Of a DNA stretch of 64,000 bases, positions 54,445 through 62,803 are shown piece by piece. This DNA comes from CAZZKJ01 sp964654695 (GTDB lineage Bacteria > Krumholzibacteriota > Krumholzibacteriia > WVZY01), in the NCBI GenBank assembly GCA_964654695.1, contig CAZZKJ010000004.1, positions 1 to 64,000 on the forward strand, in the 5' to 3' direction. Every line of letters starts with the position of its first letter. Within the stretch, counting starts at the first letter, position 1. The notes beneath the pieces are model-generated. The model was not told the origin of the DNA, searched no databases, and worked only from the letters and a program-made list of their open reading frames with translations. The position numbers and the translations under genes are program-made.

Positions 54445-56505
54445 TCAGATGTATCCCAGTGATTTCAAACGTTCGAGGGTTTCCCTGTCCAGACCGGCTT
54501 TAATGTCTTTTATATTATAAAAAATTCTTGCGGCTTTGGCGTATTCATCGAAGGTTTTCAATAAACTGCGCGCTTGATCTGCCGCATCCGGCATCACCGG
54601 GAGCAATGAAGTGCTCTCGCCGGAATCGGCGTCGAGATCATAAAGCTCTTCCCTTCCGGTCACGAGCGAACGAATAAACTTTTTTCCATCGAAGATGACC
54701 GACTGCCTGTCCTCATTATAAAGCAGCCCCGTGCTGTAAAGGGGAGTCTCGCGGAGACCGTCCGGCGGCCGCACGTTTGCCAGGCAGAAGGTCAAAGAAG
54801 GCGCGGTCAGATGCCCATCATCATAATCCGTTTCGCACAAGTCCAGAATAGTCGGCATTATACTCGCCGTTGAAACCTGGGTTTTTCTGCGGCCGGCATA
54901 CTCGGAACCGGGAAGTTTGAACAGCAGGGGCACACGCAGGACTTCATTATACAATGACCTCCCATGGGCAAAATTATCATGCTCCCAGAATTCCTCACCG
55001 TGATCGCTGGTTAAAACGACGAGTGTTTCATCATAAATGCCGAGCTGTTTCAGCGCAGCGAATACTTTGTTGATTTCCCTGTCGACATATCTAACTTCGC
55101 CGAAATACAGCTTTTTGATCCAGTCCCTCTGTTCTTGTGTTGACACGACATCGAGGGGAACGGCCAGGGTCTTGATGCCGAAGCCGCTGCTCATACCCGG
55201 AGGAGCTTTTCCTTCAGGAAAAAACTCGCCTTGAGGAATGTACGGCTGGTGCGGATCGAAGTAATGCAGCCACAGAAAAAAATCCTCGTCTTTATGCGCC
55301 TGCAGCCATGAAACCGTCATGTCGGACAAATCGCTCGTGGTTGTATTGAACATGAGCTTGTTTTTGAATACATTCATCAAAATGGACGTACCGAACGAAC
55401 CGTCATCCACGAGCTTTGGGAAAAAATCGAATTCCATGAACCCCTGCGACACGTTATGGGGTGAAGTGAGGACCGTGTTCTCGCCGATGGCTGCCGTCAA
55501 ATAACCGGAATCCCGCATATATTCCGCCAGTGTGGGCACTGAATCAGGAAGCACTGATTTGATCCTGACCGCCTTGTGCACCGCGGGAGACAGCCCCGTC
55601 ATTATCGAAGAGACCGCGGGCAGAGTCCATGATGCAGCGGAAAACACGTTATCAAAAGCAACCGCATCCCGGGCGAAAGAATCGATATGCGGCGTGGGCG
55701 CGCCGACGGGATTATAGAAAGTAAGTGCATCCTGTCTGAGCGTGTCTATGATTATCAAGACCACGTGCTTGATCTTGTGTTCAGGGTTGCCGGAGGGAGC
55801 AACAGCTTCAAAAGAATTTGCATTGGGAAAAAGCAGGGCCGCGGGGCTCATAACCAGAGCGATACAAAGAGCATAATTTAGTATCCTTCCCGCTCGCTGC
55901 AATTTATAAAAGAGAATCAGTGTCAGTGCCGCCGCCGATAACAGCCCAAAGTTCAACATTAGGGATCTTGCCGTAAACATGGAGCCCAGCCGGTAGATAT
56001 GAAGCCATGCAGCAGCTGTTGCTTGGGCGAGGAGCAGGGGCAGGGCGGCAGTCAACGCGCGGTACCCTCTATTCCTCCGCGACCGTGCGGCCGCAATCCA
56101 AGCAAAATAGCCGCCTCCCGATGCAAGAACAACGACTCCAAAAAGAAGCACCGTTTTTGGGAAACCGTGTGGAGAAAAAGATATATTCGCAGAGCCGCTC
56201 AGTATCAATGCCGCCGTAATCAAACAACCCAATGCAGCGGACAATGCGGAGCGATCCAAATAGAAGATCCTCTGCAGAGCGATTCCGATTATGAACCACA
56301 ATCCCCAAAATACCATGAACGCGGTCGCAATCGTGGCGGCAAGAGGAAGAAGAATATAAACCGGGGATTCAAACCTGACGGGGGCGGCCAGCATGCTCAA
56401 AATTACATCGAGAAATCCCACTATTACTGACAGCACAATACTGTCTGCCAAAATAGATGCATTTGAAGATCGGTCTTGTGAAGGTGATTCTTGCAAAGTA
56501 ATCAA
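54445..56505 (-). CDS. Sulfatase-like membrane hydrolase (alkaline phosphatase superfamily)
   Basis: 686 residues. Five or six N-terminal membrane helices (~1-215), then a periplasmic alkaline-phosphatase-superfamily domain: HVVLIIIDTLRQDALTFYN (metal-binding Asp), SWTLPAVSSIMTG where sulfatases carry C/S-x-P-x-R, and VVLTSDHGEEFWEHDNFAHG (metal-binding Asp/His). There is no formylglycine motif, so it is probably not a sulfatase; the Thr in SWTLPA is the likely nucleophile, as in phosphoethanolamine transferases and LtaS-like enzymes. Substrate unknown; envelope lipid or sugar modification is likely. Confidence 0.85.
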   Translation of the reverse strand: MITLQESPSQDRSSNASILADSIVLSVIVGFLDVILSMLAAPVRFESPVYILLPLAATIATAFMVFWGLWFIIGIALQRIFYLDRSALSAALGCLITAALILSGSANISFSPHGFPKTVLLFGVVVLASGGGYFAWIAAARSRRNRGYRALTAALPLLLAQATAAAWLHIYRLGSMFTARSLMLNFGLLSAAALTLILFYKLQRAGRILNYALCIALVMSPAALLFPNANSFEAVAPSGNPEHKIKHVVLIIIDTLRQDALTFYNPVGAPTPHIDSFARDAVAFDNVFSAASWTLPAVSSIMTGLSPAVHKAVRIKSVLPDSVPTLAEYMRDSGYLTAAIGENTVLTSPHNVSQGFMEFDFFPKLVDDGSFGTSILMNVFKNKLMFNTTTSDLSDMTVSWLQAHKDEDFFLWLHYFDPHQPYIPQGEFFPEGKAPPGMSSGFGIKTLAVPLDVVSTQEQRDWIKKLYFGEVRYVDREINKVFAALKQLGIYDETLVVLTSDHGEEFWEHDNFAHGRSLYNEVLRVPLLFKLPGSEYAGRRKTQVSTASIMPTILDLCETDYDDGHLTAPSLTFCLANVRPPDGLRETPLYSTGLLYNEDRQSVIFDGKKFIRSLVTGREELYDLDADSGESTSLLPVMPDAADQARSLLKTFDEYAKAARIFYNIKDIKAGLDRETLERLKSLGYI

Positions 56506-56716
56506 TTGCTTTTTTCGAGATATTCCGCGTTAGAATTCTGCGGCGCCTTCGAAGAAAACGCTCCAGGTTGCTTTCCGGATACCGCAGCGGGTTATATTCT
56601 ATCAAACAGAACTTCGGCGGTAAATCCAATTATGAATTGAAATCACTCTCTTTGCATGTTAAATTAACCTGGCGTTTATTCTTTATTTCATGCGGTCAAT
56701 TCGGGAATAATCTCAA

Positions 56717-57634
56717 ATGAATTCATCTTCGGAAATATCCGGTAAAATAACGGCAAATAATGAACTTCTTTCCTGTGGGCATCTCGGATGCCCGGGATGC
56801 GGAGCCGCACTTAGTTTGCGCCTAGTCCTCAAGATCCTGGGAAACAGGACCGTGATGGCACTGCCCGCTTGCTGTACGAGCGCCATAGACGGGTTCCCGC
56901 CTTCTTCTTCAACAATGATTCCCCTTTTTCACACGGCTTTCGAAACGGCCGCATCCACCGCAGCAGGAATAAAAGCGGGGCTGCGGGCGAAGGGAAAGAA
57001 TGATATCACGGTGGTGGCCTGGGCCGGCGACGGAGGAACCTTCGATATCGGCTTTCAGGCGCTGAGCGCATGCGCGGAAAGAAACGAAGACATTCTGTAC
57101 ATCTGCTACGACAATGAAGCATATATGAATACCGGTATCCAGCGCTCGAGTTCAACACCCATACACGCATGGACCAACACGACGCCCTTCCCGCTTCTGG
57201 AGGCAAGCCCAAAAAAGAATATCATGGAAATAATGTCCGGCCACAGGATTCCATACATGGCGTCGGCCTCGCCGGCATTTCCAGGGGATTTCTGCGCAAA
57301 AATAGAACGGGCGAGAGACACAAAAGGGTTCCGCTTCATACATATTCTTTCTTTCTGTCCTCCCGGATGGAAGGCCTCTGAAAAGGAAGGCATCGCTTTG
57401 ATACGTGCAGCAGTCGAAAGTGGGCTTTTTCCGCTTTATGAAATTGAATCCGGGAAAAAATTCAGGATATCCCACCGTCCCTCAGGTGTATCAATACATA
57501 AATACGTCAAGCTCCAGGGCCGTTTCAAATGGATGAAGGATTCCGATATCGATGAGTGGCAAAAACAGGTGGAGGATGAATGGCGTTATCTGGAAGCCCG
57601 GGAAAAACTGTCGATGGAGTTGGGGGGTTCCTGA
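56717..57634 (+). CDS. 2-oxoacid:ferredoxin oxidoreductase, beta subunit (TPP-binding)
   Basis: 305 residues. CGHLGCPGCGAALSLRLVLK and LPACCTSAID carry the [4Fe-4S] cysteines typical of PorB. WAGDGGTFDIGFQALSAC is the thiamine-diphosphate motif GDG-x(n)-N, here ending in the CYDNEAYMNTGIQRS block, diagnostic of pyruvate enzymes. HILSFCPPGWK follows. The best partner for the gamma and alpha genes at 48.9-50.7 kb, but 6 kb away and with its own short upstream region (211 bases after the divergent sulfatase-like gene). Confidence 0.93.
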   Translation: MNSSSEISGKITANNELLSCGHLGCPGCGAALSLRLVLKILGNRTVMALPACCTSAIDGFPPSSSTMIPLFHTAFETAASTAAGIKAGLRAKGKNDITVVAWAGDGGTFDIGFQALSACAERNEDILYICYDNEAYMNTGIQRSSSTPIHAWTNTTPFPLLEASPKKNIMEIMSGHRIPYMASASPAFPGDFCAKIERARDTKGFRFIHILSFCPPGWKASEKEGIALIRAAVESGLFPLYEIESGKKFRISHRPSGVSIHKYVKLQGRFKWMKDSDIDEWQKQVEDEWRYLEAREKLSMELGGS

Positions 57635-57709
57635 TTCAATCTCCATTTTGCAAGCTTATCAAATGGGTCCCGGTGATATCGAAGCGAACGGTAAAACGAT
57701 AGGAATGCA

Positions 57710-59584
57710 ATGATCAAGATGCGCTTCATAGCGGTTTCTCAAATTCTGCTGATTTCAATTATCGTCTCGGTCTGGATTCCTGTGACTGTTCCCGCGATAT
57801 CTATGGAGTCTTTCTCCGAAGATCCCGTTACGATCAAAACATATGCTTCGCTCTCTTCCCTTCCGCAGGGAGGGAGCATGGAACTCGCGGTGGAACTCGT
57901 AATAGACAGTGGGTGGCACATTAATGCGAATAAGGTGAATGATCCTTACATGATACCCACGTCCATAATCATCGAATCCGTTCCGGGACTAACTGTTGAA
58001 AAAGTGGTCTATCCTCGCGGCATTGAAAAAACCCTGTCCTTTTCGGAATCCCCTTTGCCTCTTTACAGCCGCAGGGCCCTGATCGGTATTCTCATAAAGG
58101 CCGCTCCCAGCGTTTCCATCGGCGAAGCCGTATTTAACGCAGCCGTCACCTATCAGGCGTGCGACGACAAACGCTGCCTTGCACCGATCGAGAAGAAAAT
58201 CGATATACGCGTTACAGTATCATCACCCAAGGAGGCGGTCGATGCCCGCTTTCCGGAGATTTTTGCCTCGTTGAACCTGCGGGAAGATGCTGGGAATTCC
58301 GGTGCCGGTTCATCCGGGGAGAATATATCTCAAAACGGGCAGGCTCGAAGGCTTCAAAACCTGATGAAAACCCGGGGACTGCCTTTTGTCCTTTTGATCA
58401 TATTCATGGGCGGGCTGGCCCTCGATCTCACCCCATGCGTGTATCCCGTCATTCCCATCACGGTCAGTTATTTCGGAGGCCAAAGCGAAGGAAGATCGGC
58501 AGGAACATTCTTACTGGCCTCTCTGTACGTGCTGGGTATGGCCGCGATGTATTCGTCTCTGGGATTAGCCGCCGCTCTGACGGGCAGCATGTTCGGAACG
58601 GCTTTACAGAACATGTACGTTCTTTTCGGCGTCGCCCTGATCATGGTCCTGCTCGCTTTGTCGATGTTCGGACTCTATGAGCTCAGGATACCCGCGAGCA
58701 TAAGTGCCATAGCCGGAACTTCCAAACAAGGCCCCATCGGCGCTTTTCTGATGGGCCTGACCGTAGGCATCGTGGCCGCTCCCTGCATCGGCCCTTTCGT
58801 GCTGGGCCTGCTGACGTTCGTCGGCGAAACCGGCAACCCCGCTCTCGGATTTTTGCTCTTTTTCACACTGGCTTTGGGGCTCGGCCTGCCATTCATGGTA
58901 CTTGCGGTTTTGTCGGGCAGCATCTCCCGCCTGCCGAGATCGGGAGAATGGATGGAGTGGGTCCGAAAAATGTTCGGAGTAGTTTTGCTGGCCATGGCGG
59001 TATATTTCCTGGAATCAGTTCTGGGTTCCGTAACATTCTATCTGCTCCTCGGCCTTCTTTTGGCAACCAGTGGAATCATCCTGGGATTCGTTTTAAAATC
59101 ATCCACGCAGGGATTTTTCTTCAATCTTATCCGAAAACTAACGGGCCTGGCGGTTCTCCTCTTTGGGCTTTACCTGTTATTCGCTCCCGGACATATTTTC
59201 AACCGCAATGAAACCGGAGGCATAGCCTGGCAGGAATTCAACCGCGATCTATTGACAAAGGCAGCAGCGGGTAAAAAACCTGTGATGATCGATTTCTTCG
59301 CAGATTGGTGCCTGCCGTGCAAGGAGTTGGACCACAGGACGTTCTCGCGTTCCAAGGTTATAGATGCTTCCAGGAAAATCTTAGCCTTGAAAGCCGATCT
59401 TACCCGGTCGGCATCTCCGGAAGTAATCGCAATTAAAAAATTCTACAAGATAAAGGGTGTTCCAACCGTCGTTTTCATAGACGGGCAGGGGAAAGAAAGA
59501 CAGGATCTTCGTGTATTCGGATTTGTAGGCGCAGATGATTTCACCGGCCGTTTGGAACGGCTCAAAGGACCTGCATCGAAATGA
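57710..59584 (+). CDS. dsbD: Protein-disulfide reductase DsbD
   Basis: 624 residues. Signal peptide, then the periplasmic DsbD-alpha domain (~30-165; VTYQACDDKRCLAPIEK with its Cys pair), eight membrane helices (~215-500) with the two redox cysteines Cys243 in DLTPCVYPVIPITVSYF and Cys359 in AAPCIGPFVLG, and a C-terminal thioredoxin domain with FFADWCLPCKELDHR (Cys534, Cys537). It passes electrons from cytoplasmic thioredoxin to the periplasm, which would feed partners such as the TlpA and DUF1573 proteins 2-4 kb downstream. AGGA precedes ATG. Confidence 0.95.
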   Translation: MIKMRFIAVSQILLISIIVSVWIPVTVPAISMESFSEDPVTIKTYASLSSLPQGGSMELAVELVIDSGWHINANKVNDPYMIPTSIIIESVPGLTVEKVVYPRGIEKTLSFSESPLPLYSRRALIGILIKAAPSVSIGEAVFNAAVTYQACDDKRCLAPIEKKIDIRVTVSSPKEAVDARFPEIFASLNLREDAGNSGAGSSGENISQNGQARRLQNLMKTRGLPFVLLIIFMGGLALDLTPCVYPVIPITVSYFGGQSEGRSAGTFLLASLYVLGMAAMYSSLGLAAALTGSMFGTALQNMYVLFGVALIMVLLALSMFGLYELRIPASISAIAGTSKQGPIGAFLMGLTVGIVAAPCIGPFVLGLLTFVGETGNPALGFLLFFTLALGLGLPFMVLAVLSGSISRLPRSGEWMEWVRKMFGVVLLAMAVYFLESVLGSVTFYLLLGLLLATSGIILGFVLKSSTQGFFFNLIRKLTGLAVLLFGLYLLFAPGHIFNRNETGGIAWQEFNRDLLTKAAAGKKPVMIDFFADWCLPCKELDHRTFSRSKVIDASRKILALKADLTRSASPEVIAIKKFYKIKGVPTVVFIDGQGKERQDLRVFGFVGADDFTGRLERLKGPASK

Positions 59585-59632
59585 TCGTGAAAATCCCTAT
59601 ATAAAGACGGCGTTGCTCCGGAAAAAATCTTA

Positions 59633-59661
59633 ATGACACGGTCTGAGAGGACTTTTATAAT
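59633..59661 (+). promoter_or_regulatory. Strong sigma-70-type promoter giving leaderless mRNA for the FAH-family gene
   Basis: ATGACA (59633-59638; 5 of 6), exactly 17 bases, then TATAAT (59656-59661; perfect). Transcription would begin about seven bases downstream, at ATG 59668. There is no ribosome site at the usual distance, which fits a leaderless transcript. Confidence 0.55.
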
Positions 59662-59667
59662 AAACTC

Positions 59668-60531
59668 ATGAAACTTGTAAGTTTCGGCAAAGCGGGTGCA
59701 GAAAGGGCCGGCGTTATGAGCGGCGGTTCTATCATTGATATCAAGGCGGCAGACAACGCCCTTCCGGATAATATCAGAGATATTCTCGAAAAAGATATGC
59801 TCGGTGAAGTTCGCAAACTTCTCGATGCCGCAGGCTCCGGCAGCATACCCCCAGGAGTTGCACGCCGGGCGAACGGGACACGCCTCGGCCCTCCGGTGAC
59901 AAATCCAACGAAGATAATATGCCTGGGTTTGAATTACATCGACCACGCCCGCGAACAAGGCAAGGAAGTTCCGGATTGGCCCCTTCTTTTTGCAAAAGCT
60001 CCCAGCTGCCTTATCGGCGACAAGGATCCGATACCAACCCCGCCGGGAGTCGCGCAAATGGACCACGAAGTCGAACTGGCATTCGTCATTGGCAAAAAAA
60101 CCAGGAATGTTGCGCAGAAGGATGCTCTATCGTGCATTGCCGGGTACGGTATATTCATGGACATAAGCGCGCGCGATGTGCAGTTCAGAGAAAAACAATG
60201 GTTCCGGGGGAAAAGCTTTGACGGTTTCGGACCGTTTGGTCCTTGTCTGACTACATCTGATGAAATCGCCGATCCGCACAATCTTCCGATTTCACTTAAG
60301 GTGAACGGCAAAACCATGCAGGACAGTAATACCGGCTTAATGCGGTTCAAGGTGGATTACCTGGTTCATTATCTTTCACAATGCATGACTCTCATGCCCG
60401 GCGACATAGTCGCCACGGGAACTCCGTCCGGAGTCGGGGTATTCGCATCACCGCAGCGTTTCCTGCAAAAGGGCGATGTTCTCGAAGCCCGGATTCAATC
60501 TTTGGGTTCATTGACCAATCCCGTTTCCTGA
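59668..60531 (+). CDS. Fumarylacetoacetate hydrolase family protein
   Basis: 287 residues. N-terminal MKLVSFGKAG and the catalytic FAH domain (~75-285): ICLGLNYIDHAREQGKEVP, FAKAPSCLIGDKDPI, MDHEVELAFVIGKK (metal-binding Glu pair with the later Asp), and ATGTPSGVGVFA. This fits 2-hydroxyhepta-2,4-diene-1,7-dioate isomerase/acylpyruvate hydrolase or oxaloacetate decarboxylase types, which hydrolyse C-C bonds of 2-oxoacids; exact substrate unknown. Promoter geometry suggests independent leaderless expression. Confidence 0.9.
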   Translation: MKLVSFGKAGAERAGVMSGGSIIDIKAADNALPDNIRDILEKDMLGEVRKLLDAAGSGSIPPGVARRANGTRLGPPVTNPTKIICLGLNYIDHAREQGKEVPDWPLLFAKAPSCLIGDKDPIPTPPGVAQMDHEVELAFVIGKKTRNVAQKDALSCIAGYGIFMDISARDVQFREKQWFRGKSFDGFGPFGPCLTTSDEIADPHNLPISLKVNGKTMQDSNTGLMRFKVDYLVHYLSQCMTLMPGDIVATGTPSGVGVFASPQRFLQKGDVLEARIQSLGSLTNPVS

Positions 60532-60576
60532 ATAGTAACCGGAAAATACCAATAGCAATGCATATCGCGGCAGCCA

Positions 60577-61806
60577 GTGAAACAAAAAGCGGATAAAGAC
60601 AAGAGATTCAATCTGCTGGTCATTTCACCCTGGGCGGACATATGGTCGCTGGGCGAAGGCGCGGGTGTTTCAGATGATTACTATTTTATTGAAAAAGCCG
60701 TTCGCCGGGGCTTATCCGTGCATTTTCTGCGTCCGCGAGGGGATTCCACAAACGGGACTCAGGCCTCAAATCACAGTGTTCATTATTATCCCAATTTTTT
60801 CCGCGCTACCCGAAAACTGCCTGCATTTCTCAAACGCATCATATGGCCGGTGCTTTTCAATATCATTGTAATTCCCGCATCAGTGATTATCGCCCGAAGA
60901 ATCAGGCCTGGTTTTATTCTCGGACACTCTCATTATACGCCCCCTGCCGCCTTAATCGCCGCACGCGCAGTCGGAGCCGGATGCGGCATCAAACTTTTCG
61001 GTGTTATGGACATGGTTCACACAGAATGGAATTATTTTAAATACCTGTACAAGAACATTGAGCAGGTACTAGCCATGAAAATCCCGCAGGATACATGGAT
61101 TATTCTCGATGACGGCACTTGCGGCCGCCGGGCCGCCCTGCGCAGGGGAATACCCGGCCATAAAATCCATTTCCTCCCGAACGGCATCAATGTGGAATGG
61201 GCGGATGCACAAACCGACCGCCGAGTTGCCAGAAAAAAACTATCAATAAAAGATGATGCATGCGCCGTGCTCTTTTTGGCCAGACTGGTGCCGTCTAAGA
61301 GACCGGAAACTGTTGTCCGCGCCATTCCTGAAATCCTCCGCAATTCGACCTGCGAAGTACAGTTTATTTTTGCCGGTGACGGCCCCCTGCGCTCATCCTG
61401 TGCTGCGCTGGCCAAACAACTGGGAATAGACGATTCGATCCGGTTTCTCGGAACAATTCCGCACCGTGAAGTGCCCGATCTCGCATCCGCCTGCGATATA
61501 TTCGTTGCTACGAGCAATCTGACAAACATGGCAATTCCAACCTGCGAAGCCATGCTTTGTGGGCTCCCGGTAGTAGCTTTTGATGTGGGCGATACATCTA
61601 AGACCGTGATTCATGAGCGGAACGGAATCCTTGTTCAAGACGGCGATACCGCCGCTTTGTCCAGCGGCATCTTGAAGCTCATAGAATTTCCGGAGAAGAG
61701 GAAACAATACGGCAGAGAGGCCAAAGCATTCGGACGTGAACACTTCACGGGATGGGACGCAAGAACGGATATGGAAATGGATATTATCGAGAAGCAGGTT
61801 GAATGA
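60577..61806 (+). CDS. Glycosyltransferase family 4 (GT-B)
   Basis: 409 residues, GTG start at 60577, 45 bases after the FAH gene. GT-B fold. C-terminal motifs: AVLFLARLVPSKRPETVVRA, FAGDGPLRSSCAALAKQLGI, IRFLGTIPHREVPDLASACD and the E-x7-E stretch CEAMLCGLPVVAFDVGD. Sugar donor and acceptor unknown. It ends one base before the convergent TlpA gene stop. Confidence 0.93.
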   Translation: MKQKADKDKRFNLLVISPWADIWSLGEGAGVSDDYYFIEKAVRRGLSVHFLRPRGDSTNGTQASNHSVHYYPNFFRATRKLPAFLKRIIWPVLFNIIVIPASVIIARRIRPGFILGHSHYTPPAALIAARAVGAGCGIKLFGVMDMVHTEWNYFKYLYKNIEQVLAMKIPQDTWIILDDGTCGRRAALRRGIPGHKIHFLPNGINVEWADAQTDRRVARKKLSIKDDACAVLFLARLVPSKRPETVVRAIPEILRNSTCEVQFIFAGDGPLRSSCAALAKQLGIDDSIRFLGTIPHREVPDLASACDIFVATSNLTNMAIPTCEAMLCGLPVVAFDVGDTSKTVIHERNGILVQDGDTAALSSGILKLIEFPEKRKQYGREAKAFGREHFTGWDARTDMEMDIIEKQVE

Positions 61807-61807
61807 A

Positions 61808-62776
61808 TTAATGCTCCCTCAATAGCTTATCTAGTGCTCTGGCGAGCTCTCTTCCCCTTAAAGACTTATAGCGAATATTGCCTTTGCGGTCCAGAAGGAA
61901 TGTTGCCGGAATGGATCGAACACGATACTGATGAGCTATGCTGTTTTTCCATCCTTCTCCGTCAAAATACTGCGGCCAATCAATCCCGTTTTCCTTGATA
62001 TATTTTTCAACGGATTCTCGTTTGCTGTCCAGCGAAACCCCGACGATCTCGAAACCCCTGGCGCTGTGCTTTTTGTAAAGCTCTATTACATTAGGCATTT
62101 CTTTTCTGCATGGACCACACCACGTAGCCCAAAAATCGATCAACACGACTTTGCCCTTTAGCTTCTTGAGTGACAGGGCTTTACCCTTCATATCCTTGAC
62201 TTTGAACGGTATGGGAGGATTCCCTACCGTCAGTTTCTTGAGAACTTCCAGGTCCTCAAGGTTCGTTTTTGCTTCGTTTGTCAGGCGCACATCGATATCG
62301 GAATATTCATTAATAAACTTATTATAATATTTTTTGGCCAGATCGAACTGTTCTGAGGTTACATAATTCTTCGCAATAAAATAATTAGCATATCCCAGTC
62401 TCTTGCGTTTGGTCGCGGCGGCACCCTTTATGAAATCTTCCAAATATTTTATAGCTTTATCATTCTTGTTTATATTTGTATTTAACATACCAAGCTGATA
62501 TTTAACATCCAAAGATTCATCGGCCTCGGGATACTCTTCAACGAACCGCAGCATTCTTTCTTCAACCTTATCGAAAACCTCCAGAATCTTTTCCATCGAA
62601 GCTCCACGCGTTACGCTGTGTTCCAAAACTTTTAACTCAGACATAAGTTTTTCATACGCATCCTTGGAACTCAATTCACTTTCGGATGCTGAGAAAGAAC
62701 TCATAACTGTCAGGAACGCCATTATCAACAAAGGCAATGCGGTTAAACCGCGTTTACTGGCGAAGAATGTTCTCAT
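61808..62776 (-). CDS. TlpA/ResA-type thiol-disulfide reductase with helical N-terminal domain
   Basis: 322 residues. Signal peptide (~1-30), then ~130 residues of helical repeats (SLDVKYQLGMLNTNINKNDK, QFDLAKKYYNKFINEYSDID) that resemble TPRs, and a C-terminal thioredoxin-like domain (~175-322) with FWATWCGPCRKEMPNVIELY (Cys220-x-x-Cys223) and RSIPATFLLDRKG (cis-Pro). A periplasmic reductase that could be recharged by DsbD. It follows the DUF1573 gene by 27 bases (AAAGGATG before ATG), so the two are one operon. Confidence 0.93.
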   Translation of the reverse strand: MRTFFASKRGLTALPLLIMAFLTVMSSFSASESELSSKDAYEKLMSELKVLEHSVTRGASMEKILEVFDKVEERMLRFVEEYPEADESLDVKYQLGMLNTNINKNDKAIKYLEDFIKGAAATKRKRLGYANYFIAKNYVTSEQFDLAKKYYNKFINEYSDIDVRLTNEAKTNLEDLEVLKKLTVGNPPIPFKVKDMKGKALSLKKLKGKVVLIDFWATWCGPCRKEMPNVIELYKKHSARGFEIVGVSLDSKRESVEKYIKENGIDWPQYFDGEGWKNSIAHQYRVRSIPATFLLDRKGNIRYKSLRGRELARALDKLLREH

Positions 62777-62803
62777 TATTCCATCCTTTTTTTCGGGAGC
62801 AGG

